Shown here piece by piece: positions 38,548 to 48,013 of a DNA stretch of 64,000 nt. A program made the position numbers and the translations under genes. The stretch spans positions 434,001 through 498,000 of the forward strand of contig CDRNVI010000012.1 of assembly GCA_977017575.1 (NCBI GenBank). Direction: 5' to 3'. This stretch comes from Paramoeba atlantica. Its lineage: Eukaryota; Discosea. The number at the start of each line of letters is the position of its first letter. Positions within the stretch are counted from its first letter, which is position 1. The notes beneath the pieces are model-generated. The model was given only the letters and a program-made list of their open reading frames with translations. It ran no database searches and had not been told where the DNA came from.

Positions 38548-40074
38548 TCAAAATTCGTCGGAGCCTTCCTCACCATCCTCCTCCTCCTGCCCCGCCTTCT
38601 CTGCTACTGCTTCGGCTTCTTCCTTCTCCGCCTCTTCTTTCTGCCGTTGCTCAGCAGCTTCGCGTCGCGCGACAATCTCCTTATTCCTTTCCGGGTCGTC
38701 GTGACACGTGGCATATTCGCAAGGTATCACAGGAGCAGCCGCGCCAAACATATTGGGAATATCTTCCTCTTCAGGTACCTTAAAATCTCTCAGCCCATCC
38801 GTCTGCAGCATACGACCCGATGTAACAAAATGACGAATTGCGCCACGGCGGAATTTTCCATCAAACCATTTGATTGCCTTCTGTCCGTCCTTTGTGATCG
38901 GTACAAAGAAGGCTAGTGAGGGCACTTTGGGTACTTTAAGGTGTTTGGCAATACCCTGAAGCTCCTCAGCGTCAATTTGGTAAATATGCAAACGAACCTC
39001 CGCCGCTCGCAGCACCTCTTTCGCTACTGTCTGAAACATCTTTAAGTCGTTTTCGTACTCTGCCACGGCAGAACCAAAGAACGCGACGGCCACCACACAG
39101 TTTGTCGGTTTCACCACCCACTCGTCAAACTGCTCCCAGGTAGAAATCTCTCTTGCGGGGTTTCTCAACACCTCCGCGACTGCGGCTCGACGTTCCGCAT
39201 CACTGCTCGGTCGCGGATCCGGCATCTCTGGGAACTCTTCCAGCAGGTTCACCAATTTTCGAAACGCTGTGGCGTCCCCCCACTGCTCCTGGGTCAGCGT
39301 CGTCAGTATCTCCCCCTCAGCCGAGAGCACCACCACAAACGCATTCTCCTCGACTCCACGAAACAACGACCCCTTCTCCTTCTCTGCTCCCCCACCCTCG
39401 CACCTATAAAACCGTACCTGGGTACGAAACCGTGCCCCCAGCGCCGCCTGTCGCGGGGTCGTCTCATTATGAAAAAACACAACCCTTGGACCCTCCGCCT
39501 CCTGTATCTCGGTCTCCCCCCTCCCCTCCTTCACCACGTGCCGCAGACACATCTCCGTGGTATCCGCATACCGCGTCGGGGCATTCCGGATTAACCACCC
39601 CACCAGCCCCTCCACACTGAACCCGTGGGCCAGCGCCTGGGGGTAGGCGATCGGGTAACCATAGACCCCCGCCCCCGCGGGGAGCCCCACGCGGTCCAGC
39701 AAGTGCCCAAACACCACCAGCTCGGGCCACGCGCTCACGCGCGCGAGCTCAGCCACCGCGGCGGCCTCCGGGGAGTCCACGGGGAGGAACCCGACACGGA
39801 CTAAACCCTTCGTGGCCTCGGCGACTGCGGTGAGGGCGGGACGGGTCGCGATGACCTCAGGGTCCCAGGGGAGACCGAACTGGACGAGCCAGTACTCCCC
39901 GTTGGAGAGAGCGTGGGTGAGGGCGGAGGGGGTGAGTTCGGTGATGAGGGAAGAGGGGGAAGAGCTAAGGTCCTCGGAGTCTGTGGTATGGAGGAGGGGG
40001 AGAGGGGAGGGGGAGAGGGGAGGGGTGAGGGGGAGGAGGAGGAGAGTGGTGAGGAGGGTGGGGAGGAGTTGCAT
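38548..40074 (-). CDS. ER lumenal protein disulfide isomerase-like protein without CXXC
   Basis: From the ATG at 40074 the 508-residue product starts with a hydrophobic signal peptide (MQLLPTLLTTLLLLPL). Two thioredoxin-like regions follow: YWLVQFGLPWDPEVI near the N terminus, where the usual CGHC is replaced by a sequence with no cysteine, and VVAVAFFGSAVAEYENDLKMF further on, also without CXXC. The C-terminal 40 residues are a Glu/Ala-rich helix ending in SDEF, similar to HDEL/SDEL-type ER retrieval signals. It is likely a chaperone or client-binding PDI relative rather than an oxidase. The frame is open to an ATG at 40164. The 5' half lies in a GC island with a skew switch near 39780. Confidence 0.72.
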   Translation of the reverse strand: MQLLPTLLTTLLLLPLTPPLSPSPLPLLHTTDSEDLSSSPSSLITELTPSALTHALSNGEYWLVQFGLPWDPEVIATRPALTAVAEATKGLVRVGFLPVDSPEAAAVAELARVSAWPELVVFGHLLDRVGLPAGAGVYGYPIAYPQALAHGFSVEGLVGWLIRNAPTRYADTTEMCLRHVVKEGRGETEIQEAEGPRVVFFHNETTPRQAALGARFRTQVRFYRCEGGGAEKEKGSLFRGVEENAFVVVLSAEGEILTTLTQEQWGDATAFRKLVNLLEEFPEMPDPRPSSDAERRAAVAEVLRNPAREISTWEQFDEWVVKPTNCVVAVAFFGSAVAEYENDLKMFQTVAKEVLRAAEVRLHIYQIDAEELQGIAKHLKVPKVPSLAFFVPITKDGQKAIKWFDGKFRRGAIRHFVTSGRMLQTDGLRDFKVPEEEDIPNMFGAAAPVIPCEYATCHDDPERNKEIVARREAAEQRQKEEAEKEEAEAVAEKAGQEEEDGEEGSDEF

Positions 40075-40317
40075 GGGGGGGTGGGTGGAGGTTAGGGGTG
40101 TGGAGATAGGGTGAAGAGATAAAGAAGAGGGGGTTTGGTGTGTGTAGGGAGTGGGTAGGGGCACCTAGTGGATAGGATTCTAAACTATCATGGGGTATAA
40201 ATTATATTACGGTGGTTGTATAACTACCGCTCTACCCTTGATTATAGAAAAAAAGTGAACAAACAGTGAAAATATAAGAGTAACACAGGAAAGTACTTTT
40301 CCAAAATTAACTCCTCC

Positions 40318-40575
40318 ACGTATTTTGAGAGTTTGGAACCTCAGCTACCACTCTACGACGTTTTTTTGTTCAGATTTACTTCCTACCCGTACTGGTAAGG
40401 CATCAAAAACGGTCTAAAGTTTGGCTAAAATTTCGCTTTTTTGACCTACAAATTGGTCTTTTTCACCAAAAAAAATGGGATGAATGCATGATCTTTTCGC
40501 AATACCTCTTTTTTAGTCGCTTCGTTAAACGCGGAGGTAGTTTTCAGCGCGAAGCGCGCAGCAGTGGTGCCTTCT
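40318..40575 (+). repeat. Dispersed repeat ending in CGTTAAACGCGGAGGTAG, copy 2
   Basis: Shares the GAGAGTTTGGNACCTC start, the middle block and the CTTCGTTAAACGCGGAGG end with 22885-23120. It continues into GCGAAGCGCGCAGCA, which also follows the inverted copy near 46705. No transposase follows here, so this is a solo fragment. Confidence 0.7.
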
Positions 40576-40713
40576 AAGTTGAACACAACCACCGCATTTA
40601 AAGAATCGATTAAAGAAGAATTGAAAAAAAAGTGAACAAAAACAGTGAATTTTCTCAGGATTTATGAATACTTCTCATTCATAAACAAAAAGGAGTCCTC
40701 GAAATTTAAGATA

Positions 40714-40800
40714 TACTATCCCCCTCCTATTTCCATGTACCGCCCCTCTAAAAGGGCATTTTTCCAAAAATCGGTGTCCTGTTAAATAGGGGGGATAGTA
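40714..40800. repeat. MITE with TACTATCCCCC ends
   Basis: 87 bp with inverted ends of about 17 bp (TACTATCCCCCTCCTATTT against TACTATCCCCCCTATTT), the outermost TA probably being the target duplication. No coding capacity. Confidence 0.7.
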
Positions 40801-41230
40801 ATTAATTTTCTGTCACCTTGCACGAAGAATAGTGACAGACAACTAGGGGGGGTACAGTAATACAGATAGCTTGCGAGAGAATTGGATTCCGACCCTCAAG
40901 CTGGTAGAATGAAGCACAAAATTATTTTGTGATTTTCTATTTTAAATAGAAGCGAGCGGAAGAAAAGTTAACGAATACAAAAACGGTACGAAACCAAAGA
41001 ATGGGGCTACGCTTCAACCCACCTCCAGCACGCGAGTGTCAGTTGAAAATCTTGCCGAGTGGATATCCACATCACATCAATTGGGGGAATGGGGCGATCA
41101 TTTTATCAACATTGGCACTTTCTCATATGGAATCACTATTCGAAATCACTATTGGGCGGCTGCGGGCCCACCGGCTGAAAGTGTCCAGAAACTCTTACTC
41201 TAGGACGATGAGGATAAGTACGGCCAGCTA

Positions 41231-41430
41231 ATGACGGAAGAGCGCTTGGTGCAGCATCTAGTTCCCGTGCGGCCAAGTCGTCAAGGTCAACGCCGTATAT
41301 GTTTGAACTGTCGGCAACCTGGGCTCTTCCGAGCCAACTGCCCTAGTTTGAAGCAGGGTTTTCGTCGTGACAGGCGGCACAGCAAACGCGAATGCGTTTC
41401 ACGACGGCAAAAGGAGTTCCGAAAATAGAG
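41231..41430 (+). mobile_element. Possible Gag-type zinc-knuckle fragment of an LTR-retrotransposon fossil
   Basis: A short frame encodes a CX2C zinc-knuckle-like motif near 41300-41345, preceded by a basic Arg/Gln-rich stretch, as in Gag proteins of LTR retrotransposons. No reverse transcriptase, integrase or LTR is seen. It is a broken remnant at most, and the IS30-type element lies just downstream. Weak call. Confidence 0.3.
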
Positions 41431-41680
41431 ACTCTCCCGTCCCTCAAACCGTTCGTGCCGTCTCAGGAAAAATGCCCGGTAAATTCGAACAACTCTTCCG
41501 ACATTCTCTCGCGTCAGTCATGCAAAAGTCGGGAGGTGCGAACAAGGTGGATGCAGTGATCACAGGGTTGTCGATCTTCAGCGCGAAACTGCAAGAACCT
41601 GAACTCTTTCGACGAAAATGCGCAGAAGAGGAAAAGGGCTGTGCGCGAGGCGATGTTGTGCGCGGTCCTGAAAGGGTGGA

Positions 41681-43132
41681 TTATCACATCCAGTGCACCA
41701 AGTTATCACATCCAGTGCACCAAAAGTTTTTAGATTATCATATCCAGTGCACCAAAAGTATATTTTTACAATTTCAATTTACATATTCAACTTACTTAGA
41801 TATTCAATTTAGACATTTCTATTACTCGATTTTTTTCCTTCCTTCGTCATGATAAAGAATACGGCTCAGTGAAGGAGAGAGGCGCACTATACAAGAGATG
41901 TTCGAGGCGGGAGCTACGCGACGTGAGATCGGCCCGACTATCGGAAAATCACATAGCACCGTTAGCCGTGAGTTGGCCCGAAACAAAAAACGGAGTCGGC
42001 GGTACGAAGCCAGCCGTGCTCAGAGAGCATCCAAGAGACGCTTGGAAAGCAAGCCGGTGCGCCCTCGCATGATCTCTGGGCCCGTGGAGCGCCACATCAA
42101 GAAGCTCTTAGGGCAGCTTCACAGTCCAGAACAGGTTGCCAACACTTTAGTTGCTGGGGCGCAAGCTTCGCCGTCTGTGGCTACTATTTGTCGCCACGTG
42201 GCACGTGATAAGCACGTAGGTGGGAAACTGTACAAATCTCTTCGGATTCGTGGTCGGCGCCCTTATAGGCGTCGATCCAACCGCGGCAGATCAACGATCC
42301 CCAACAGAGTCCCCACCCGACTTCGCCCTCAGATAGTCAACAAGAGGCGTCGGTATGGGGATTGGGAAGCAGACCTCGTGGAACGGCATAATCACTCAGG
42401 ATACATTTTGACCTTGTGTGAGCGGAAGAGCCGATTCCTCGTTCTGCGTGTTCTACGATCGAAGCATGCCGAAGAAGTGGCGAATCAAATCATCAAGGGA
42501 TTAAGAAAGTACAAAACTTTTACTATCACTTATGACAATGGAACGGAATTTACAAAGCATGAAAGATTGAATGAAAAGCTGGGCTGTAAATCCTTTTTCT
42601 GTGTCCCGTATCACTCGTGGGAAAAGGGGACGGTGGAAATTTCAAATGGTTTTATTCGCCAATATCACAAGGCGAGTGAGTCGTTTGAGACACTGAGCCT
42701 CAAAGAGGTGAACAAGACAGCCAAGAAGTTAAACAAACGGCCCAGAAAGGTTTTGCGGTGGGAATGTCCCAAGAATTTTGAAAGTCTACTCACCAAGACT
42801 TGACGTGTGAAGTTTTGTAAGCGCAATAAAGGGTGTTATTGTAAATAAGTAGAAAGTGTATTTCCGGTAGATCTAAATAAAACAATACTGTTGTATTCCT
42901 CACCAAGACTCATTACATTGGGTTTTCTAGACCTTTTCGGCAAAAACAAATTGGGGGGCAAAAGGCTCCATTGAAAAATATACCAATCATTGTATCATCG
43001 TACTAGGTTCATTTTTTTAAATATTCTTGGTGCACTGGATATGAGAAAATGTTTGACACCTGGAACGGGATGTAATTTTCGCGTTTTTGGTGCACTGGAT
43101 ATGCGAAAATGTTGGTGCACTGGATATGATAA
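41681..43132 (+). mobile_element. IS30-type transposon with iterated terminal motifs
   Basis: A frame for an IS30 transposase is bracketed by a repeated motif, CATCCAGTGCACCAA or CATATCCAGTGCACCAA. Three copies face inward at the left (41681-41701, 41703-41726, 41735-41758) and three inverted copies lie at the right (43026-43046, 43084-43104, 43112-43132). The outermost copies define ends TTATCA and TGATAA. No convincing target duplication was found. A possible poly(A) signal AATAAA follows the transposase at about 42826. IS30 is a bacterial family; this copy is embedded in a clearly eukaryotic gene row. Confidence 0.85.
41898..42803 (+). CDS. IS30-family transposase
   Basis: A 301-residue frame. 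The helix-turn-helix reads ATRREIGPTIGKSHSTVSRE, the IS30 hallmark, and its first part (RLSEGERRTIQEM) continues upstream of the first in-frame ATG to about 41856. There the only ATG (41849) is in another frame, so the true start is displaced or shifted. The catalytic core is complete: GDWEADLV (Asp155), TYDNGTEF (Asp213) and VEISNGFIRQY (Glu247), with 33 residues between the last two, as in IS30. The middle region is rich in Arg. The enzyme would perform DDE strand transfer at the element ends. Codon use is similar to the surrounding host genes. Confidence 0.93.
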   Translation: MFEAGATRREIGPTIGKSHSTVSRELARNKKRSRRYEASRAQRASKRRLESKPVRPRMISGPVERHIKKLLGQLHSPEQVANTLVAGAQASPSVATICRHVARDKHVGGKLYKSLRIRGRRPYRRRSNRGRSTIPNRVPTRLRPQIVNKRRRYGDWEADLVERHNHSGYILTLCERKSRFLVLRVLRSKHAEEVANQIIKGLRKYKTFTITYDNGTEFTKHERLNEKLGCKSFFCVPYHSWEKGTVEISNGFIRQYHKASESFETLSLKEVNKTAKKLNKRPRKVLRWECPKNFESLLTKT

Positions 43133-43394
43133 TTCAGGCTTCCGTCAACTAAGCTGGTTTACTTGTGGAAATGTCGACAGTGCTCGCGCTTTCCTGGTGG
43201 GAGACAACCCCACTAAAGTTGTAGTCCAAGGCTCTGCAAGGGAAGGGCAGTCTCGAGCCACAACAACACGTGCAGCCGATGAATCCGGGACACATTGCAA
43301 AGCCTCCGAGAAGTTTGGACACACCCGAAGCGATGACAGTTCCACTTTGTTGGAAAGGAGCGGCTTGCCCCGAGTTTTACATGCCTGTTGGCTG

Positions 43395-43600
43395 TAAAAT
43401 TTGCACCTCCCGCAATAAGCTATAAGATCGCCAAGGCTTGGGCCTCAAAGTTGTGGCTATGTGCTAAGCGTAGGTTGGACCAAAAAAGAGTGTCAGAAGA
43501 GAGATGTCGTCTCTACGAAGGGTGGACAGTACGCCAAACGAAGCTGACACTTGTGGCAGCATTCGCAATGTGTCCCGCGTGCTTTTCATAATACAGTGAA
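43395..43600 (+). repeat. Dispersed coding-like repeat, copy 2
   Basis: Related to 19940-20175; the shared peptide is LDQKRVSEERC then LYEGWTVRQTKLT. It lies about 260 bp right of the IS30-type element. Protein family unknown. Confidence 0.6.
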
Positions 43601-43958
43601 GTTTTACTCTCGGAAAATAAATGTGATGAAGATTCCCTTTTGCTGGATGTTCAGAATTGCGGAAAGTGATCTAGCTTAAACACTAAAACGGAAGTAGAAG
43701 TGATTATGCTCTAAAAGGAGTTTTCTATAATTATGGGAACAGGAGCAAGTTATGGTCCTGTTCACGTATAAATATTTCGATATGAAATAATTTTGCACCC
43801 ATACAGTAAAATTTACAGTTGTGAGAATGGTTAGTTGCAATATGCCGCGTAAAAGAGCACGTCTTTTTTTGTCAGAGATGTACATTTATGTGAGAGGGGT
43901 AACAATATGGAATTCGAAAGGGAACCCCACGTTACGAGGGTCTCAACGAAGGGGTCAT

Positions 43959-46220
43959 CTACGAAGGAGTATGTCGTTTTCTTTTCTGAAAAGCCGAAAA
44001 GTGTTTATTTGAATTAGGCTTCAGACGAACCCCGTTAAAAGACATCCATTCCTTAGCAAATTTTAAAGTGCATTGAGCTAGAATCTGTAGGCAAACTTCT
44101 CTTTCTCGCTCCATTTCGCTCCCTTCAGTTTCCCCACGCGAAGCGATTCTTTGTGCAAGAATGTGCTTGCTCGAACTAGAGAGTACGGTTCGCACTTCGT
44201 GAAGGTCAACTGCTTCCATCAAAAGTATGCGTTCGCAGAAGGAGAGCGCAATCGAGTCGGAAATTTGGTGGCACAATCGAAGCACTTCATTTGCTGTCTG
44301 TTGTAACAAGGACAATGCTGGACGAAACTTTCGCATCTCTTTGGAACGATCGCCTCCCGTTGCCGAGTTTCTATCTTTTGTATTTCGTTGTGAGACACTT
44401 TCATCCTTTGGTAGGCTTCTTGAATGGGTATTACGACTGTCAAATCGCGTGCGTTTGTATGCGCGCTCACGAAGATTCTGGAGACGAGTAATCATGGGTT
44501 CACGCAATCCTCTTTTCAGACCAACACGTTCGCATTCCTTTTCTAGAACTTGATCAGCCCATAGAGCATATACGGAGAGGCCTTTTTTGTTCTTGTTAAC
44601 CTGACGTATGCAAGAATCTCTGTTGTAAATGTTGTCCGCGATCCTACTGCATGATGCAGTACAATTAGCATGATCATACATATTTTCGTTTTCCATCGCT
44701 TCCATGTGTTCATGTTCCCATTCAACATCATTGGTAAAAAGTTCCGACTCACGTTTTTCGGACTGCTCCCGAGAAGCAAGAGTGCAAGAATTATCAAAAG
44801 AATTGGAATGATGTACCCCTTTGTTAGATATTATGAGCTCATGGTTTTCCTCGTCCCACTTTCTTTGTGGTGGAGAACTTACAAACTTCTGTGAAACAGT
44901 TTCCACAGGAAGTGCACCTTCTAGTGGTTGGTTCAAAGAGAACTCTTCAAAACACCTTAGGTTTGAACTCAATATCTGAGGATCAAGGGGATTAAGAGAT
45001 GGTGAATTTGAATGTTCTAAGAATTCTCTGTGTGCTTGGTGATTTTCCTTTTTGCTAGATAAATCAAAAGTGTAATCATCATTAAACTCTAGATCGGCAG
45101 GAAGAATCGAAGGGGTAACTATTGCATTATTAGACGGAGAAAGCGATGCTACTGATCCATTTCGTTGAGATTCACACAAATGCTCCCCAGTTTTGGGACG
45201 TATATCACATGGCTCACAGCTCAGTTCGCGTGTCTGAACTTGACTCGATACGGTTCTATCGAAAATCAATGTTGCTGTCGGGGATTCATCTACGGCAGGA
45301 AAAGCTCTCATTACAATCCTGAAAGAATTATTCGTTCTGGACATCTGAACTCCACTCTTCAGCGCATTCTTGGGGTATCGGAGGGCATATTTTTCCTCAT
45401 GAGATTGTAGCTCTTCTTTGCATCTTGAAAAGGCTTCTTTAGAGACTGTTGTAAATTTACGAACCGCCTCTTGAAGGGCCCCATGCATTTCTTTTTCCGC
45501 GCTGTCCACAGCTGCTTGATAGGTTTCCACAATATTTTCGTGTTTATTGTCAGCTTCATACACATATTCGCGCATTGTCATATCGATACACAGTTCAGGA
45601 ATTATGCCGCCACCTTGCGCTATCACGCACAATGGAGCATTTCGTTGTGGTGTTTGAGGTTCTCTCCAGAAGTCAGTCTCTCCAAGATCTTTGTACTGGC
45701 TTTGCCTCATGATATCGTTGTCTTCCGACAAAAATCGAGACTCATTCTGCAGATCAACTTCGCCATTTCTAGGTTCAGGGGGCAGAGAAATCTTTGTATC
45801 ACTAGGAGACTTCGAAATCGGGGTTGAAGGATTAAGTGTGCGCGTCACAGGTTCTAGAATTCTTTCCTGTGTACTCATTTTTGATTTTTCAGGTGTTTGT
45901 AAATTTAATTGCGCAATTGCAAGTCGTAGTTTGCGTCGATCACGTGAGGCCCGAAGTCCTAAAGAGCTATGCATGGTTGGTGTGATGCTGGCACACAGAC
46001 CCTGAGTGGTTAATCTGCACTCTTGGAACGCGTCATGATATTTTAGAAGATCGTGGGTTTCTAACCACAATTTCAAATCGAAGGCAGAATGTTGAGAGGA
46101 CATGTCTTTCTCGTTCTCTATGTCTTGATTTCTGAAGCCTTGCATAAAATTCGCGCTGCTAGAAGGCTCCGGCTTTACAGCTGAATAAGCATGCTGGTTC
46201 ACAAAGCTTTCAAAACTCAT
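43959..46220 (-). CDS. SAM-domain protein with long coiled/disordered region
   Basis: From ATG 46220 (MSFESFVNQHAYSA) the product is 753 residues; an in-frame ATG at 46310 would add 30. Residues about 45-105 match a SAM domain: LKLWLETHDLLKYHDAF, then LRASRDRRKLRLAIAQLN, the oligomerising helical bundle used in scaffolds and RNA binding. A helical, charged region follows (about 205-285), then a long polar region without clear fold, and a C-terminal helical part rich in Glu, Arg and Leu (QTANEVLRLCHQISDSIALS). No catalytic motif is seen. A scaffold role is likely; partner unknown. Confidence 0.7.
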   Translation of the reverse strand: MSFESFVNQHAYSAVKPEPSSSANFMQGFRNQDIENEKDMSSQHSAFDLKLWLETHDLLKYHDAFQECRLTTQGLCASITPTMHSSLGLRASRDRRKLRLAIAQLNLQTPEKSKMSTQERILEPVTRTLNPSTPISKSPSDTKISLPPEPRNGEVDLQNESRFLSEDNDIMRQSQYKDLGETDFWREPQTPQRNAPLCVIAQGGGIIPELCIDMTMREYVYEADNKHENIVETYQAAVDSAEKEMHGALQEAVRKFTTVSKEAFSRCKEELQSHEEKYALRYPKNALKSGVQMSRTNNSFRIVMRAFPAVDESPTATLIFDRTVSSQVQTRELSCEPCDIRPKTGEHLCESQRNGSVASLSPSNNAIVTPSILPADLEFNDDYTFDLSSKKENHQAHREFLEHSNSPSLNPLDPQILSSNLRCFEEFSLNQPLEGALPVETVSQKFVSSPPQRKWDEENHELIISNKGVHHSNSFDNSCTLASREQSEKRESELFTNDVEWEHEHMEAMENENMYDHANCTASCSRIADNIYNRDSCIRQVNKNKKGLSVYALWADQVLEKECERVGLKRGLREPMITRLQNLRERAYKRTRFDSRNTHSRSLPKDESVSQRNTKDRNSATGGDRSKEMRKFRPALSLLQQTANEVLRLCHQISDSIALSFCERILLMEAVDLHEVRTVLSSSSKHILAQRIASRGETEGSEMEREREVCLQILAQCTLKFAKEWMSFNGVRLKPNSNKHFSAFQKRKRHTPS

Positions 46221-46479
46221 TGTGCGGTAGCGATGGCGGCAAAGCAGGTCCTCCGCCGGGAGTGGTGAAGGGGCACATGGGGAATATATTTTTGGAGAAA
46301 AAATCAACAAGGTACATTATCAACAAGGTATAAAAGCATTCGATGTACTATTGCAGTGCGCGCTTGAACGGATCGCTTCAAGTTCAACTATTCTGGCAAA
46401 GTCCGGGAAGCAAAGTTTTTAAAGGCTCAAGGAAGTTACAAGAAACATCGTCTGAAAGAACGCCAGAATCAGTGCTATA

Positions 46480-46640
46480 GCGAAAGTCGAAAGTTTGTCC
46501 CGATCAGAAAAGGAAATTGGGGGCTCAAGAGTCACAAAAATACGACGCACTCACAACACAATTCTTCGAGAGGGATTTCCACCACGGAAAAGAGGAAATA
46601 CACGTCGATCATCCATAAACCGAAATCTTGTTGAAACACT
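46480..46640 (+). pseudogene. Possible Tc1-type helix-turn-helix fragment
   Basis: A short frame encodes SRVTKIRRTHNTILREGFPP followed by a basic RKRGNTRRSS, similar in order to the paired helix-turn-helix of Tc1-type transposases. It lies beside a hairpin MITE of a mariner-linked family. Weak call. Confidence 0.3.
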
Positions 46641-46645
46641 AATTT

Positions 46646-46744
46646 TAGGCTCTTCGTTAAACGCGGTGGTTCTTTGAAGCTTAGAAGTTACCCATGCTGC
46701 GCGCTTCGTGTTGAAAACTACCTCCGCGTCTAACGAAGAGCCTA
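46646..46744. repeat. Hairpin MITE of the CGTTAAACGCGG family
   Basis: 99 bp with inverted ends of about 28 bp: left TAGGCTCTTCGTTAAACGCG, right (reversed) TAGGCTCTTCGTTAGACGCG. TA at both outer ends fits Tc1/mariner target choice. The same end sequence borders the mariner remnant at 23083, which may have mobilised it. Confidence 0.8.
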
Positions 46745-46864
46745 AAAAAATTGGCTACCAAAGCGGAAGAAACCAGAAGGATTTGACCCAAAAATAACAG
46801 AGCTTCGGATAAAAATGGGAGCATTTTTGCGTATTTTTGCTCTCAGAGCACTAAATCCGATATA

Positions 46865-47105
46865 TGCGTGTGGGATCACTCGTAGGCATGAATGAAAGCC
46901 TATCGAACGGAATGGGTAGAAAATGCGATTCTAACCACACCATTCTTCAGACACAAAAAGGTCCCTTTGGGTACGCAAATCACTTTTTCGCATTTTTTAG
47001 TCAAAATTGGGACATTTTGGGAGGCATTTCACGGCTCCAAGAAGGCGTATCTTGCGAAAACAACGGCGTGGAAAGCTAGTAGAGCTCCCAAACTCTCAAA
47101 ATGTA
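46865..47105 (-). repeat. Dispersed repeat of the 22885 family, inverted
   Basis: On the minus strand it begins GAGAGTTTGGGAGCTC at 47100 and runs leftward toward the CGTTAGACGCGGAGG end at 46740, the same order as the copy at 22885-23120. Diverged in the middle. Confidence 0.55.
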
Positions 47106-47108
47106 CCG

Positions 47109-47687
47109 TAGACCCCCCCAGTAACAGAGATTTGGCCATTTTTGGGCTGACCCCCAGTAACAGAGATTTGGCCCGGGAGGGTGGTTGGAGGGGGGAGGGG
47201 GTGTTTGGGTGGGTGGGGGTCGCTGGGCTGGGTGAGGGTGGTTGCGCGGGAGCGAAGTAGTTGCAGGGTTGTCTGGGCAGAAAATTAATGCACACATGAA
47301 CAAAAAAAGTGTTTTCCCACTAAAAAAGCATACCCCCCCAGTAACAGAGATTTGGCTGTTTGGGTCCAAAATAGATTCTATTACTGGGGTATACGGTAGA
47401 ATCGATTATGGACCAAAATGACCAAATCCTTGTTACTGGGCGGTATACTTTTTGGGTAGGAAAAGGCCTTTTTTGTTCATAAGTGCGTTGCTTTTTTGTC
47501 CAACCAACCCCACAACTACGCCATTCGCTCCCGCGCATCTACCCTCACCCCGTGCAGCAATCCCCACCCGCCCAAACACCCCCTCCCCTCTCCAACCACC
47601 CTCCCGAGACAAATCCTTGTTACTGGGGGTCAGCCGAAAAAGGGTAAAATCCTTGTTACTGGGGGAGTCCATTACTGGGGGGGTCTG
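47109..47687. mobile_element. Large palindromic element with iterated motif
   Basis: Two arms of about 250 bp are inverted copies of each other at roughly three-quarters identity or better, around a centre near 47385. Each arm carries three copies of CCAGTAACAGAGATTTG (right arm: CCAGTAACAAGGATTTG): about 47118, 47154 and 47336 on the left, and inverted at about 47423, 47610 and 47646 on the right. The arms include a GGAGGGTGGTTGGAG-type G-rich block. Only small frames are present, so it is a foldback or MITE-like, non-autonomous element. Confidence 0.8.
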
Positions 47688-47773
47688 CAGTAATAGGGGA
47701 AACGATTTTGAAAAAATATATTTTTTGACATCTTTTTCGCGGTTGGATTTTTTTCGAAAATGTTTTCCCGAAA

Positions 47774-47822
47774 TACTCCCCGTCATTAATAATGATAATC
47801 ATAAAAAAAATTATCATTCTAT
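47774..47822. repeat. Partial MITE end, TACTCCCC family
   Basis: TACTCCCCGTCATTAATAAT and the following GATAAT match one end of the intact MITE at 48014-48108. A shorter reverse arm (ATTATCATT) lies close by. Truncated or internally deleted copy. Confidence 0.6.
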
Positions 47823-48013
47823 GTTGTGAAGACTCTTAAAAAATTATCACCTTATTTTCACGCACGCAGGGTTTTCTTACAAAAAATTTTGTGTCTTAAA
47901 AAAAACGTTTTTTGAACTAAAGAACTACTGGGAAGGTTTCAAAAACGGCCCAAATTCGGGTTATGATTTCGCATTTTTGGCCTGAAAATCGTGTTTGTTT
48001 GTCGAGAACTATG

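Noticed and set aside
41681-43132. Bacterial contamination as the source of the IS30 element
   Set aside because: The element is flanked by repeats found elsewhere in this window (43395 matches 19940) and followed by an AATAAA, so it seems part of the host genome. Reads should still confirm it.
46490-46640. Confident Tc1 transposase call
   Set aside because: Only a short basic helix-turn-helix-like piece is visible, so it was kept as a low-confidence feature.
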